Assembly (NCBI GenBank): GCA_020636505.1
Contig: JACJXR010000008.1
Coordinates: forward strand, 47,859-111,858
Reading direction: 5' to 3'
Length of the DNA stretch: 64,000 nucleotides
Origin: Chitinophagales bacterium
GTDB taxonomy: Bacteria; Bacteroidota; Bacteroidia; Chitinophagales; Chitinophagaceae
The notes beneath the pieces were generated by a model. The model worked only from the letters and a program-made list of their open reading frames with translations, did not search any database and was not told where the DNA came from. Made by a program: the position numbers and the translations under genes. How positions within the stretch are numbered: the stretch's first letter is position 1; each line of letters opens with the position of its first letter. Below, piece after piece: positions 34,132-42,218 of the stretch.

Positions 34132-36762
34132 TTATTTGTATATGGTCAGTGGTACGTAAGAAGAATAGCCTGAGCCTGTTATCCGCAGCCTGTAAACACC
34201 TGTCGGGATGTTATTAGGGAGGTGAATGCCGGCATTCAAATACCCATCTGCAGTGGTAGCTATGTTGCGGTATATAACTTGCCCTGTATTATTATAAGCC
34301 TCAATGGTCAACTGGTCTATATCGGTAGGTATATCACCTTTAATAATGAACTCGCCTTTGTTGGGGTTGGGGTATATGGAGAGGTTTGAGGTGTTGATGT
34401 TATTTACATTGCCATAGTATAAAATAGTTTCCTCATTACTTAACGTGGTATCCGGGCCGCAAGGATTGTTGCTGACCAGCATACAAGTGATTGTGTCGCC
34501 CGATTTGAACCCTGAAGAATGAAATACTTGTAAAGTGTCACTTGTACGGCCGGGTATTACCACTCCGTTGCGGAGCCAAACATATGATGCTCCTGGTGGT
34601 GCCTGTGTGACAGTGGTTGTAAACAAAATCGGGTTGAAAGCCGGTACACTGCTGCTAGGGATGGCGGTAATGGTTATGTTCGGAGTGTCTGTTGGATACA
34701 CAGTTACATGAATGCTGTCTTTAGTGACAGGTAAGCTGCTTAGACAATAAGTGTTAGAGGTAACGACACAGGTCACCACATCATTATTATTCAAAGAATC
34801 AGTAGTGTATGTACTGCCTTTTACACCCGATACTGAATCTCCATTTACATACCATTTATAATAATTGTCAATACCCGGGTGTGTGAGTGTTGCAAAGAAA
34901 ACAGCTGTGTCTTTACTGCATAGTGTGTCTTTGGGTAGTATATGAGTCTTTACTTTTGGCAGTTTAAAGTCATGAATGTTGATCGAGATGGCTTCGGAAG
35001 TATCAGCAGGCAGTGTGCCCAATATTCTGATTTTATATTTGCTGCTTGCAGCAATGCCGCTTGGCAAAGTGCATGATATAGTACCGGCTGTATTTGAGTT
35101 GACTGAACCTATATTGACAGGGCTTGTAAATAAACCTGCGGTATCAGATAGCTGAACGGTGAATGTATTTCCTGTTCTGAAATCTGTAGTTACATCATAG
35201 GGTAACGTAATGGATTGTATGCCTGCACAAAGCATTCTATCAATGAATTTGTTTGTTATGTATACGTTGGTGTCATGGTTTTCAAATCCCATAACATATG
35301 CATCTCCCACAGGAAAGATAATCATGGTGCCCCCACCATGACCGGCAAATGTATCTTGATGAGCATTTGCCGTAGCAATGCTGTCTGTAGATATAGTGAC
35401 ACCTGATACAACCGATTTGTTCTTATATACATCAAGCTCATAAGCCAGTGATATACTGTTTCCTCCAAAGTATGTTCCCCATATTTTTGATCCTCTTGTA
35501 TTGAAAATTGATAATGCGGGCTGGGATGTTGTAATAGCTTGTGTTGGAAACGGGCTGCCTGGAGTGGACATGTTTCTACCTGCATATGTAGTAAGATATA
35601 GATTTCTGTTGCCATCGAAGGCTATTTTGGCAGGGTTGTAAATATAATGATGAAGCGTGTCGCCGTAGTAAGTAGACCATTCTATATTTCCTGATGTGTT
35701 GAACTTGGCAATAAATGCGGATATGTCGTTGATAGTCGTTCTGTAACTTCCGGGTGTGGCAATCCCATTTTGACTTTCAGTATATCCGGATATATATGCG
35801 TTGCCGTCATTATCGCATGCCACCCCTGTAATGTAATCAACTGCAGTGTCTCCAAAATAGGTACCCCACCGGCGCACACCGTTTTTGTCAAATTTGACCA
35901 AAAAGCCATCTAAGCTTTCTGTCAAATACATAGGGCCATTTACTTTGGTGTTTTTGTAAAGGTTGGTTTGATATGCTCCGGGTGTTGCGATGTTGGTGTT
36001 ACTTTGAGTGCTACCGGCAAGGAAAATGTTCCCACTGTTATCGCAAGTAATAGCGCATGGCATATAGAAGCTTGAGGGTACATCAAGTCCCTCAAAGTTG
36101 CTACCGCCATAGTATGTTCCCCATTGTCTTTTGCCTGATGTGTCAAACTTTGCGATAAAAATATCCCCCGAATCTGCATTCACAGGTTGATGAGTACCGG
36201 GTGTTGCGATATTATTTGTACTGTATGTATAGCCAACCAGCAACAAATCTTCTTCGGGTGTAAATGTCATTTTTATTCCCAGATCGTACCCGTTACCACC
36301 GTAATAAGTCACCCATATTCTTTTGCCGGTATTGCTAAACTTGGCAATGTAAGCATCGGCACTTATTCCTAATGTGTCTTGATGACTACCCTTGGTAGCA
36401 AAACTACTGTCACCGGTTGAGCCTGTAAAGTAGATGTCGCCTTTAGAGTCTATCAGAATGTCAAAAATGAATCCCGGTATATATGTACCCCATTTACGTG
36501 CACCTGTATTGTCAAAATATGTCAGAAATGAAGGGTTTGTTGATAAAGTGTCTTGAAAGCACCCGGGAGTCGCTATGTTCTCTGCGCTTTTCGTTTGCCC
36601 TGCAAGGCATATATTGCCGTCTTTATCAACAGCTGTCGTAAATCCGAAGTCGTCATCTTTGCCGCCATAAAAGCTGCCGTAAAACTGGTATATATCGGGC
36701 TGCGCATTACTCGATATATTGCATAAAAGCATTAGTAGCACTAGAAGGTTTTTATAGGTCAT
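34132..36762 (-). CDS. SBBP beta-propeller repeat protein with T9SS type A sorting domain
   Basis: The 876-residue protein has a signal peptide (ending ISSNAQ, about residue 21). Residues 25-500 hold about seven SBBP-type propeller repeats of 60-75 residues, each with a pattern like D-x-x-G-N-I-x-L-A-G-x-T, then ATPG-x-x-Q, then FIAKF-D-T-S-G-K-R-x-W-G-T-Y-Y-G-G (for example GDIFIAKFDTSGKRQWGTYY). Two Ig/PKD-like modules follow (about 510-790; TDFRTGNTFTVQLSDTAGLF, YKWYVNGDSVSGV, YVWLRNGVVIPGRTSDTL). The end is a type A sorting domain (LSIYPNPNKGEFIIKGDIPT to GVYRLRITGSGY). It should be a surface-exposed structural or adhesive protein. It lies between the two micro-protein loci, same strand, and member C is upstream behind a terminator. 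Confidence 0.88.
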   Translation of the reverse strand: MTYKNLLVLLMLLCNISSNAQPDIYQFYGSFYGGKDDDFGFTTAVDKDGNICLAGQTKSAENIATPGCFQDTLSTNPSFLTYFDNTGARKWGTYIPGFIFDILIDSKGDIYFTGSTGDSSFATKGSHQDTLGISADAYIAKFSNTGKRIWVTYYGGNGYDLGIKMTFTPEEDLLLVGYTYSTNNIATPGTHQPVNADSGDIFIAKFDTSGKRQWGTYYGGSNFEGLDVPSSFYMPCAITCDNSGNIFLAGSTQSNTNIATPGAYQTNLYKNTKVNGPMYLTESLDGFLVKFDKNGVRRWGTYFGDTAVDYITGVACDNDGNAYISGYTESQNGIATPGSYRTTINDISAFIAKFNTSGNIEWSTYYGDTLHHYIYNPAKIAFDGNRNLYLTTYAGRNMSTPGSPFPTQAITTSQPALSIFNTRGSKIWGTYFGGNSISLAYELDVYKNKSVVSGVTISTDSIATANAHQDTFAGHGGGTMIIFPVGDAYVMGFENHDTNVYITNKFIDRMLCAGIQSITLPYDVTTDFRTGNTFTVQLSDTAGLFTSPVNIGSVNSNTAGTISCTLPSGIAASSKYKIRILGTLPADTSEAISINIHDFKLPKVKTHILPKDTLCSKDTAVFFATLTHPGIDNYYKWYVNGDSVSGVKGSTYTTDSLNNNDVVTCVVTSNTYCLSSLPVTKDSIHVTVYPTDTPNITITAIPSSSVPAFNPILFTTTVTQAPPGASYVWLRNGVVIPGRTSDTLQVFHSSGFKSGDTITCMLVSNNPCGPDTTLSNEETILYYGNVNNINTSNLSIYPNPNKGEFIIKGDIPTDIDQLTIEAYNNTGQVIYRNIATTADGYLNAGIHLPNNIPTGVYRLRITGSGYSSYVPLTIYK

Positions 36763-36820
36763 TGTTGCGAGGCTTTGTCTATTAGACCTAAAAATAATCC
36801 AAAATGGTTTGGTGAAAACG

Positions 36821-36847
36821 AAAAACCTCCGTGAATGGAGGCTTTTT
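36821..36847. terminator. Terminator between micro-protein C and the SBBP gene
   Basis: AAAAACCTCC (36821-36830), loop GTGAAT and GGAGGCTTTTT (36837-36847) form a stem with A/T flanks on both sides. It ends the member C transcript on the minus strand before the SBBP gene. Confidence 0.75.
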
Positions 36848-36850
36848 CTT

Positions 36851-36876
36851 ACATATAGAGGATAAGAGAGAAATTT
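36851..36876 (-). repeat. Conserved 3' UTR motif, copy 2
   Basis: ACATA, GGATAAGAGAG and AAATTT sit 3 bases from the terminator hairpin, matching copy 1 at 33401-33426. The rest of the gap to the SBBP start shows nothing else. Confidence 0.6.
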
Positions 36877-36933
36877 GGTTGCCGGGCCTGAATATTGTTA
36901 CGGTAGTACCTGTTGGCGGCCCAGGCAATTAGT

Positions 36934-37119
36934 TTATATCCATACTGCCAGTGTAACACATGCTACGATGGCAGAGAACAATAATATCTTAACGGTGATG
37001 TCTTTTGTGTTGTTGACTTGAGCCTGAGTATCGGCTTTTACAGTTTGTTTCTTCGTAGCAGACACTTTGGGTTGTGCCAATGGCTCTGCGTGTACAAATG
37101 AAGATGTGATATAAGACAT
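36934..37119 (-). CDS. Micro-protein with C-terminal membrane anchor (member C)
   Basis: Starting at the ATG at 37119 the protein has 61 residues: a polar, Lys- and Thr-rich N-part (HAEPLAQPKVSATKKQTVKA) and a C-terminal anchor KILLFSAIVACVTLAVWI that aligns with member B. A longer frame to 37194 exists, but the A-rich leader TCAAAACAAAAAACACAC ends just before the ATG at 37119, as in members A and B, so this is the better start. A promoter-like TTTG-N21-CATATTTG lies at 37163-37195. It diverges from the small secreted protein gene at 37280. No known family; an inner-membrane location with cytoplasmic N-terminus is likely. Confidence 0.65.
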   Translation of the reverse strand: MSYITSSFVHAEPLAQPKVSATKKQTVKADTQAQVNNTKDITVKILLFSAIVACVTLAVWI

Positions 37120-37162
37120 GTGTGTGTTTTTTGTTTTGAAACGCCCTACGCGTTTGTTGATA

Positions 37163-37195
37163 CAAATATGCAATTTGAAACAGGCCTGTTCCAAA
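37163..37195 (-). promoter_or_regulatory. Promoter of micro-protein locus 2 (member C)
   Basis: On the minus strand TTTG (37195-37192), 21 bases and CATATTTG (37170-37163), with a GGCCTGTT-type block between, match locus 1 in spacing and sequence. Confidence 0.6.
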
Positions 37196-37204
37196 TATTT
37201 CGAG

Positions 37205-37245
37205 ATGTTTAACCACTGCTGTTGTTAACGCTTAACCGGTCGTTA
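37205..37245. promoter_or_regulatory. GTTAAC/TTAACC operator-like cluster, locus 2
   Basis: TTTAACC, GTTAAC (37224-37229), CTTAACC and CGTTAAG occur within about 40 bases upstream of the member C promoter and upstream of the divergent gene at 37280. GTTAACGCT and TTAAGAAAT are shared with locus 1. Confidence 0.45.
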
Positions 37246-37279
37246 AGAAATCCGTATATTGAATAATATCTCAATGTAT

Positions 37280-37612
37280 ATGAAACGGATATTGCTTTTA
37301 TCGTTACTGCTGATAGCACACATGGCATCTTATACTCAAGAGCAAGATGCCCCCAAAGCTCCCACGCTGAAATTGTATCCTAAAACAACAGATAAGAGTT
37401 TGAACATATACATAGAGTTGGCCGATGTTACGGATGTAGTAATCAATATGCCGGCTACAGCATTGACGAATCCCGGTAGATGGGAGATGAATGCAAGAAG
37501 CAGTTATCAAAAGAGTTTGGACGTCAGCAACCTTCCCGAAGGGACTTATCTGATAAAAGTTGACGGAAACAACGTCTCTTTAGTGGATAGTTTTACAATT
37601 AAGAGGCACTAA
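37280..37612 (+). CDS. Small secreted protein made almost only of a T9SS CTD-like domain
   Basis: From the ATG at 37280 the product has 110 residues: a signal peptide (MKRILLLSLLLIAHMASYTQ) and one beta-sandwich of about 85 residues (TLKLYPKTTDKSLNIYIELA, DVTDVVINMPATAL, YQKSLDVSNLPEGTYLIKVD, then VSLVDSFTIKRH). This is the layout of a type A sorting domain, with LYP, SNLPEGTYLIKV and a basic end, but there is no cargo in front of it. It may be a periplasmic decoy or a surface protein that is itself the anchor. It starts 160 bases from the micro-protein C start, on the opposite strand, sharing the GTTAAC-rich region. Confidence 0.75.
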   Translation: MKRILLLSLLLIAHMASYTQEQDAPKAPTLKLYPKTTDKSLNIYIELADVTDVVINMPATALTNPGRWEMNARSSYQKSLDVSNLPEGTYLIKVDGNNVSLVDSFTIKRH

Positions 37613-37762
37613 CCGTTTGTCCCTAGTTTAAAGTATTGTCATTCAGGCGTCATGCTTTTGTCATAATGCGTATGGAATTCTTCTATATGACAAAACTTAA
37701 TGTTAAATTTAAATCAGCAAGTCACCGGACTGTTATTTTTTGGTAACTTAATTAAGCCAGCT

Positions 37763-39145
37763 ATGCAAAGATTAACCGCCATATTGTTTGCAATGCTTGT
37801 GCTTCAGCTTACAGCATCTGCCGGAGAAAATCCGGGCAACCTAACAACAACTGCAGGCGCACAAGTAGGGGACGTGTTTCCCCATTTCAGCAAATCCTTC
37901 GGAAACGGCAATGCCGTAGAGCCGGGGTCGCGTCTTATAGGGAAAACTTATTTGAAATATTCGGGGAGCGCATTTGCGCCGATAGACTCAGCTCAGTACA
38001 TATATGGCGGTAACCGTGGCGGCAGTCCGAGTATAGACAATCCGAACAAAGACGATCATATTCTTTTTGACCATAGCTACGTATTTGTATACAACAAGAC
38101 ACTTAATACTTACGAGAACGCCACTCACAGGGAGCAGAAGTTTGGCATGGACAACAGAGTGGAGTGGTTGGCTTATCAGTTCTGGAACATTCCCACAATG
38201 AACTGGAAGAACAAAGAACGCTACGTATATACTTATGAGGCCGACGGCAGAATGCAAGCTTCAACGCTGCAACAATGGTATGCCACCATGTGGACCAACA
38301 ATGTGAACTCCATCCTGTTCTATGATGCGGATAACAGGGTTACCAATATGAAGTCCGTTGTGTACAGTGTAGAATTCGACTATGATGCCAATACCAAGAA
38401 TCTAAAGCACATAATAGATAAGAACTGGAATACCGCAACACAAAGTTGGGATAACAACGAGCGTAAGTCATATCAGTACAACAGTAAGAATGCTGTTACT
38501 GAGTTTACACTTGAGGTGTGGAACAACAGCATTAACGGATGGGTATTGGTGGAAACTTGGAAGTTTAGTTATGGTAGTACAGGCAACCTGGTTTCCGAAA
38601 GCGAACATCTGCTTTGGAACGGTACTACATGGACACCCAACAAGCGATACAAGTATGCGTATCAGGGTGGCAATGAAACACAGAATATCGAAGAAGTGTG
38701 GAGTAGTGCTGCCAACGGTTATGTAGAGAACAAGAAAATCGTAAGAGCTTACAATACATACAATCAGCCTGTAATATTCAGAACCTACTCTTGGAACGGT
38801 AATACTTGGGTGTTTACAACAGGAGATGAGGAGATACATTACTATTACGAAACTTACGACCCTACATTCGTATCGCAATTCTTGGCTTCTAAGCCTGAAA
38901 TGAAGGTATATCCCGTACCGGCGACAAGCCAAGTGTTTGTAGAGTTCGATATGGAAAACAAGCAAGACGTGAACGTATATCTTACGGATATGTCCGGCAA
39001 AATCGTATATATGACGCAGGACAATGCATACGGAGCTTACAAAAAGCAAATAGACGTGAGTAATATGCCTGCAGGCAACTATATCCTATCCGTTAACGGT
39101 GCATTGGGCACGAGGATGACAGAACGGATAAATGTGATGCATTAA
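37763..39145 (+). CDS. Secreted YD/RHS-like repeat protein with T9SS type A sorting domain
   Basis: The start at ATG 37763 gives MQRLTAILFAMLVLQLTASA, a good signal peptide; an in-frame ATG at 37700 would bury it behind 21 residues. The 460-residue protein has about six aromatic-rich repeats of 40-45 residues in residues 130-370 (WNTATQSWDNNERKSYQYNS, VWNNSINGWVLVETWKFSYG, LWNGTTWTPNKRYKYAYQG) that resemble YD repeats of secreted surface proteins. The C-terminus is a type A sorting domain (MKVYPVPATSQVFVEFDMEN to GNYILSVNGALG). It is probably surface-attached; the ligand is unknown. It ends in a strong terminator. Confidence 0.85.
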   Translation: MQRLTAILFAMLVLQLTASAGENPGNLTTTAGAQVGDVFPHFSKSFGNGNAVEPGSRLIGKTYLKYSGSAFAPIDSAQYIYGGNRGGSPSIDNPNKDDHILFDHSYVFVYNKTLNTYENATHREQKFGMDNRVEWLAYQFWNIPTMNWKNKERYVYTYEADGRMQASTLQQWYATMWTNNVNSILFYDADNRVTNMKSVVYSVEFDYDANTKNLKHIIDKNWNTATQSWDNNERKSYQYNSKNAVTEFTLEVWNNSINGWVLVETWKFSYGSTGNLVSESEHLLWNGTTWTPNKRYKYAYQGGNETQNIEEVWSSAANGYVENKKIVRAYNTYNQPVIFRTYSWNGNTWVFTTGDEEIHYYYETYDPTFVSQFLASKPEMKVYPVPATSQVFVEFDMENKQDVNVYLTDMSGKIVYMTQDNAYGAYKKQIDVSNMPAGNYILSVNGALGTRMTERINVMH

Positions 39146-39169
39146 CGATACTTTTTGGTTGATCATGTG

Positions 39170-39207
39170 GCAGACGTTCCTGAAAATGAGGGGCGTCTGC
39201 TTTTTTT
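39170..39207 (+). terminator. Terminator after the 37763-39145 gene
   Basis: GCAGACG (39170-39176) and CGTCTGC (39194-39200) pair around an internal CC/GG step, followed by seven T. Confidence 0.85.
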
Positions 39208-39317
39208 ATGTGCATTTACGGAAATAACTTTATTATTTTAGCATATGTACCGATGGTTAAGCGCCTGAAAAAGAGCGCGATAAACAATCGGAGCGGTTTT
39301 TGTATTACATGCTGCAA

Positions 39318-39833
39318 ATGAAGAAATTACTGATAATATTGTCGTCTATGCTGTTGTTTGTGCACGCAAAAGCACAATCGGAGGAAGAGTTTTTGCCTCA
39401 GGTGACATTGCTGGCCATGGACAGTACAGAAGGTGCCGCCAAAAGGTTTTGCGATCAGGTGGTGACCGCAGTACCTGAATACCGATTGGCTCTTGCGGAC
39501 AGGGAGGACGTGATGATGTCCAAATACGTGTACGACAATGGTGATTTCGAGTTGTTAAAGTTTGAATTTCAATTCATTGTGAGAGAAGTTGAGGATGAAG
39601 AAGGCGTACCCGCCAAAATGAGAATAGTACGAGTGCAGAGAATTTCTTGCGATTTGGCGACAATGACCAAGATTTATAATTATATTTATAACACAGCCCA
39701 TACCCCTGATAAAATAATGGCCCTAAGCAGATACGATAAACCCGTAAGCTATAATGGTAAAGCCTATAACAGTAATTTGTATTCAGACGAGTTTAAACCG
39801 GGGTATTGGGTCTTATCGTTTTTTAAATTGTAA
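39318..39833 (+). CDS. Secreted or periplasmic protein of unknown function
   Basis: The 171-residue product starts at the ATG at 39318 (MKKLLIILSSMLLFVHAKAQ), a clear cleavable signal peptide; a TTG at 39300 is less likely. The mature protein is alpha/beta with acidic patches (SEEEFLPQVTLLAMDSTEGA, REVEDEEGVPAKMRIVRVQR) and two Cys. It has no sorting domain and no membrane segment, so it is likely periplasmic. I do not recognise the family. It stands alone between a terminator on the left and the possible small RNA on the right. Confidence 0.7.
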   Translation: MKKLLIILSSMLLFVHAKAQSEEEFLPQVTLLAMDSTEGAAKRFCDQVVTAVPEYRLALADREDVMMSKYVYDNGDFELLKFEFQFIVREVEDEEGVPAKMRIVRVQRISCDLATMTKIYNYIYNTAHTPDKIMALSRYDKPVSYNGKAYNSNLYSDEFKPGYWVLSFFKL

Positions 39834-39904
39834 ACAGGTTTCAACATATTGACAGGTAACGGAAATTGGGTGTTTTTCCCCTTTTGAGAAAAGCATAATT
39901 GACG

Positions 39905-40004
39905 TAACTTTGCCGTTTAGAGGAATATTCTACAAATAGAGATAAAATGTTTGTTTGTTTTGTTTGATAAGGAAGCCGCCATTTTTGGCGGCATCCGCTT
40001 TTTT
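39905..40004 (+). ncRNA. Candidate small transcript with own promoter, six-codon frame and terminator
   Basis: TAACTTTG at 39905-39912 matches the -7 consensus; a TTTG lies 16 bases before it, closer than usual. Transcription would begin near 39919. Within the transcript an ATG at 39947 opens a six-codon frame (MFVCFV) ending at 39967, and then a hairpin with T run stops it near 40004. The RNA would be about 85 bases. It could be a small RNA, or a leader with an attenuator, though no gene follows in that direction. Sequence shows the elements; function is unknown. Confidence 0.4.
39975..40004 (+). terminator. Terminator of the candidate small transcript
   Basis: GCCGCCA and TGGCGGC (39975-39992) pair around a TTTT loop, and six T begin 7 bases after the stem. 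Confidence 0.6.
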
Positions 40005-40030
40005 AAAAACATAACAAAATGAAACTTAAA

Positions 40031-40058
40031 GAGGAGGCTGAAAGCCTCCTCTTTTTTT
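40031..40058. terminator. Terminator after the 40057-41655 gene
   Basis: GAGGAGGCT (40031-40039), loop GAA and AGCCTCCTC (40043-40051) make a perfect 9-bp stem with seven T on the plus side and an AAA-run on the other side, so it can act on both strands. It lies at the stop of the minus-strand gene. Confidence 0.8.
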
Positions 40059-41655
40059 ATTCTTGTTCTCCTTCTTCAGGAGCTTTTTCATCTTCGGGAT
40101 TGTCCTCGTGTGGTGGTTCAGGTTCTTCGTGTTGAGGCATGAAAGCTTGCATCAATTCTTCGTCCATAAATGCATCCATCGGTGGTGCGAGAACTTTTAT
40201 GAAGCGAAGCCTAGTGTCTTCCAATTTGTATGCACTTGCAGACTCTATGACGTGCTCGTTGGGAATTATATCAAGTGCAGACAGTGGATAGTTGGGCAGA
40301 GCAGACGCATTGTACTTATATGTGAATTTGATGTTGCTTATCGGGTCCGGGGCAACGTCAAAGCAGTGAGGGGAGCCTTGTTTTTTCAAGCTTCCTCCTT
40401 GCTGAAAGCACAATTGACTAGGCTCTTTGCCATCTATCTTCAAGTATACCATTGCAGGCACCATAGGTGCGTTCATGAAGTATTTGAAAGTTCCGAAACC
40501 TGAGTTCCTCAACCATGCTGCCAAGTCCATATTAGACAGTTTGGACAGGTCGCCAGATACTGTGGCTTCTTTCGGTGCGACTTTTATGTGTTCTGCACCA
40601 AGGTATTTACCTTCCATATTGAAGCGTAAGATGATAAGGTCTTGTTGTTTGACCACACTGCCACCCGAAGTATTGTCGTTGCGAGTAAACATTTCACCTA
40701 TCATGAAAAGGCTTTGTGATTCGTGTGCCATGATGCCGCCGGTGAATATGATACCTGTGTTCTTCGCACTCAATGCGTCGCCTATCCGCTCTTTCAGGTC
40801 TTCTATTACTTGACTGTAAGGTACTTCTGCAGTCATTTCCGGTTTCCCATCAGGAGTTAATGTACTGATGTATACACCATCGGGCTTTTGATTGTTGTTC
40901 AGCCCGTTTTGGTAATATATACCGCCTGTGCAGGTAATTCCGTCTTTGTTGAAACTGAATGTAGGGTAGGTGTTGATGTTCTTGTAGGTTGCCTTAATGT
41001 TGAATGTTTCTATGAGACTATCCGGGCGTATATTCTGTGTGTGAAATGCGAATTTATTGTCCTTATCTGTATCACGATATACGATTTTGATGCCCTCCAT
41101 GGTTGTTTTGACCGATACTATGTTCCTAGTCTTACCTGCAGGAGGAGAGAATGTGTTCTCCATCACTTTCTCAAGTGATCTGTTGTAAAGAGTAATGGTG
41201 TATGCACCCCTTTTACCCGATGTAATTACAGTGTAATTGTCGGGCATGGGAGATGTGAGTGCCATAACTTCATTAGCTCCGGCTTTTATGGTTTTCTTTA
41301 CTTCTACGTTGTTGTTGGATACCAACATCATTACGGTTTCGCTTGCTTTTGTATCGTAGAACAACATCAGGTACGAACCGCCGCTCATGGAGCCGTTGAT
41401 GTATTTGTAGGTTTCGGGTATTTCCAAACGTTGTTCCCCATCTATGATAAGGTTCATCGCGTTCACCCTTTTTATGACGAAGTTCTGCTTATTGTCTTTG
41501 TTGGTGGAGAAATACGGTATTCCGAGCATATCTCCCATCTCATTGGTGCAAAAACCTTTGAAGCTGCTCATATCCATACTGTCTATGAAGAATTCTTGAG
41601 CCTTGGTTTGCGCAAAGGCCAGCAGCATTAAAAGAATTATACCTGTTTTTTTCAT
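40057..41655 (-). CDS. Secreted protein of unknown function with acidic C-terminal tail
   Basis: The 532-residue protein has a signal peptide (MKKTGIILLMLLAFAQTKAQ). The mature part is beta-rich with propeller-like blades (SGGSYLMLFYDTKASETVMM, VMALTSPMPDNYTVITSGKR, IIFTGGIMAHESQSLFMIGE, QDLIILRFNMEGKYLGAEHI), and the last 35 residues are highly acidic and Pro-rich (QHEEPEPPHEDNPEDEKAPE). There is no sorting domain or membrane anchor. It resembles Bacteroidota proteins annotated only as hypothetical. No catalytic motif is seen. A TACATTTG element at 41694-41701 on the minus strand may be its -7 box. It faces away from the Spy-like gene. Confidence 0.75.
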   Translation of the reverse strand: MKKTGIILLMLLAFAQTKAQEFFIDSMDMSSFKGFCTNEMGDMLGIPYFSTNKDNKQNFVIKRVNAMNLIIDGEQRLEIPETYKYINGSMSGGSYLMLFYDTKASETVMMLVSNNNVEVKKTIKAGANEVMALTSPMPDNYTVITSGKRGAYTITLYNRSLEKVMENTFSPPAGKTRNIVSVKTTMEGIKIVYRDTDKDNKFAFHTQNIRPDSLIETFNIKATYKNINTYPTFSFNKDGITCTGGIYYQNGLNNNQKPDGVYISTLTPDGKPEMTAEVPYSQVIEDLKERIGDALSAKNTGIIFTGGIMAHESQSLFMIGEMFTRNDNTSGGSVVKQQDLIILRFNMEGKYLGAEHIKVAPKEATVSGDLSKLSNMDLAAWLRNSGFGTFKYFMNAPMVPAMVYLKIDGKEPSQLCFQQGGSLKKQGSPHCFDVAPDPISNIKFTYKYNASALPNYPLSALDIIPNEHVIESASAYKLEDTRLRFIKVLAPPMDAFMDEELMQAFMPQHEEPEPPHEDNPEDEKAPEEGEQE

Positions 41656-41818
41656 ATCGTCTTCGTTTTCCGCCTTTAATATAAGTTAAACAACAAATGT
41701 AAGGGCTTTGGGGATGATAAATTTGCAAAAAATAGATTTAACGGTGCGTTAAAAAAATGACTGATTAAACTTTGGTACGAGTGACAAGTCATAGATACAA
41801 ACAGATAAAAAGCTAAAA

Positions 41819-42130
41819 ATGAAAAAACTGATATTGACTGCGGCGGTACTATTGACAACAACGGCAACAATGTTCGCACAACCGCAAGGCAGGGGTGAAA
41901 GGCCCGACCCGAAGAAAATGACAGCCAAAGCTGCCGAGCATCTCAAATTCGACGATGCTCAAAAGACAAAGCTAAAAGAGCTGAACGACAAGTATCAGGG
42001 AGATGATTATGATAAGAAAAAGTACCATGATGAGTTTAGGGCCATCATGACGGACGATCAAAAGAAACAAGCGGATGAGTTGAGAAAGAAACGTGGCGAT
42101 AGAGGTATGGATAACAGAAGACCTGAGTAG
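41819..42130 (+). CDS. Small periplasmic Spy/CpxP-like protein (DUF4890 type)
   Basis: The 103-residue product has a signal peptide (MKKLILTAAVLLTTTATMFA) and a short helical domain (MTAKAAEHLKFDDAQKTKLK, DEFRAIMTDDQKKQADELRK) of the kind seen in DUF4890 and Spy-like proteins, which bind unfolded or hydrophobic surfaces in the periplasm. The basic ends (GRGERPDPKK, KKRGDRGMDNRRPE) are usual. It starts at ATG 41819 and is followed by a strong terminator. Role as an envelope stress chaperone is inference from the family. Confidence 0.8.
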   Translation: MKKLILTAAVLLTTTATMFAQPQGRGERPDPKKMTAKAAEHLKFDDAQKTKLKELNDKYQGDDYDKKKYHDEFRAIMTDDQKKQADELRKKRGDRGMDNRRPE

Positions 42131-42153
42131 TAGTCGGTATATTCATAAGTATG

Positions 42154-42182
42154 AAAGCCCCTGTCATTTACAGGGGCTTTTT
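42154..42182 (+). terminator. Terminator after the DUF4890 gene
   Basis: AAAGCCCCTGT (42154-42164) pairs perfectly with ACAGGGGCTTT (42170-42180), followed by TT. It lies inside the frame of the next gene if that gene is extended upstream, which argues for the later GTG start at 42219. Confidence 0.85.
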
Positions 42183-42218
42183 GATGATAGGTACGTGGTA
42201 ATTCATTTTCTTTGCGAG

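Noticed and set aside
42093..42218. Upstream extension of the FAD oxidoreductase to an ATG at 42093
   Set aside because: It would overlap the DUF4890 gene and a strong terminator, and would place about 42 unrelated residues ahead of the FAD-binding fold.
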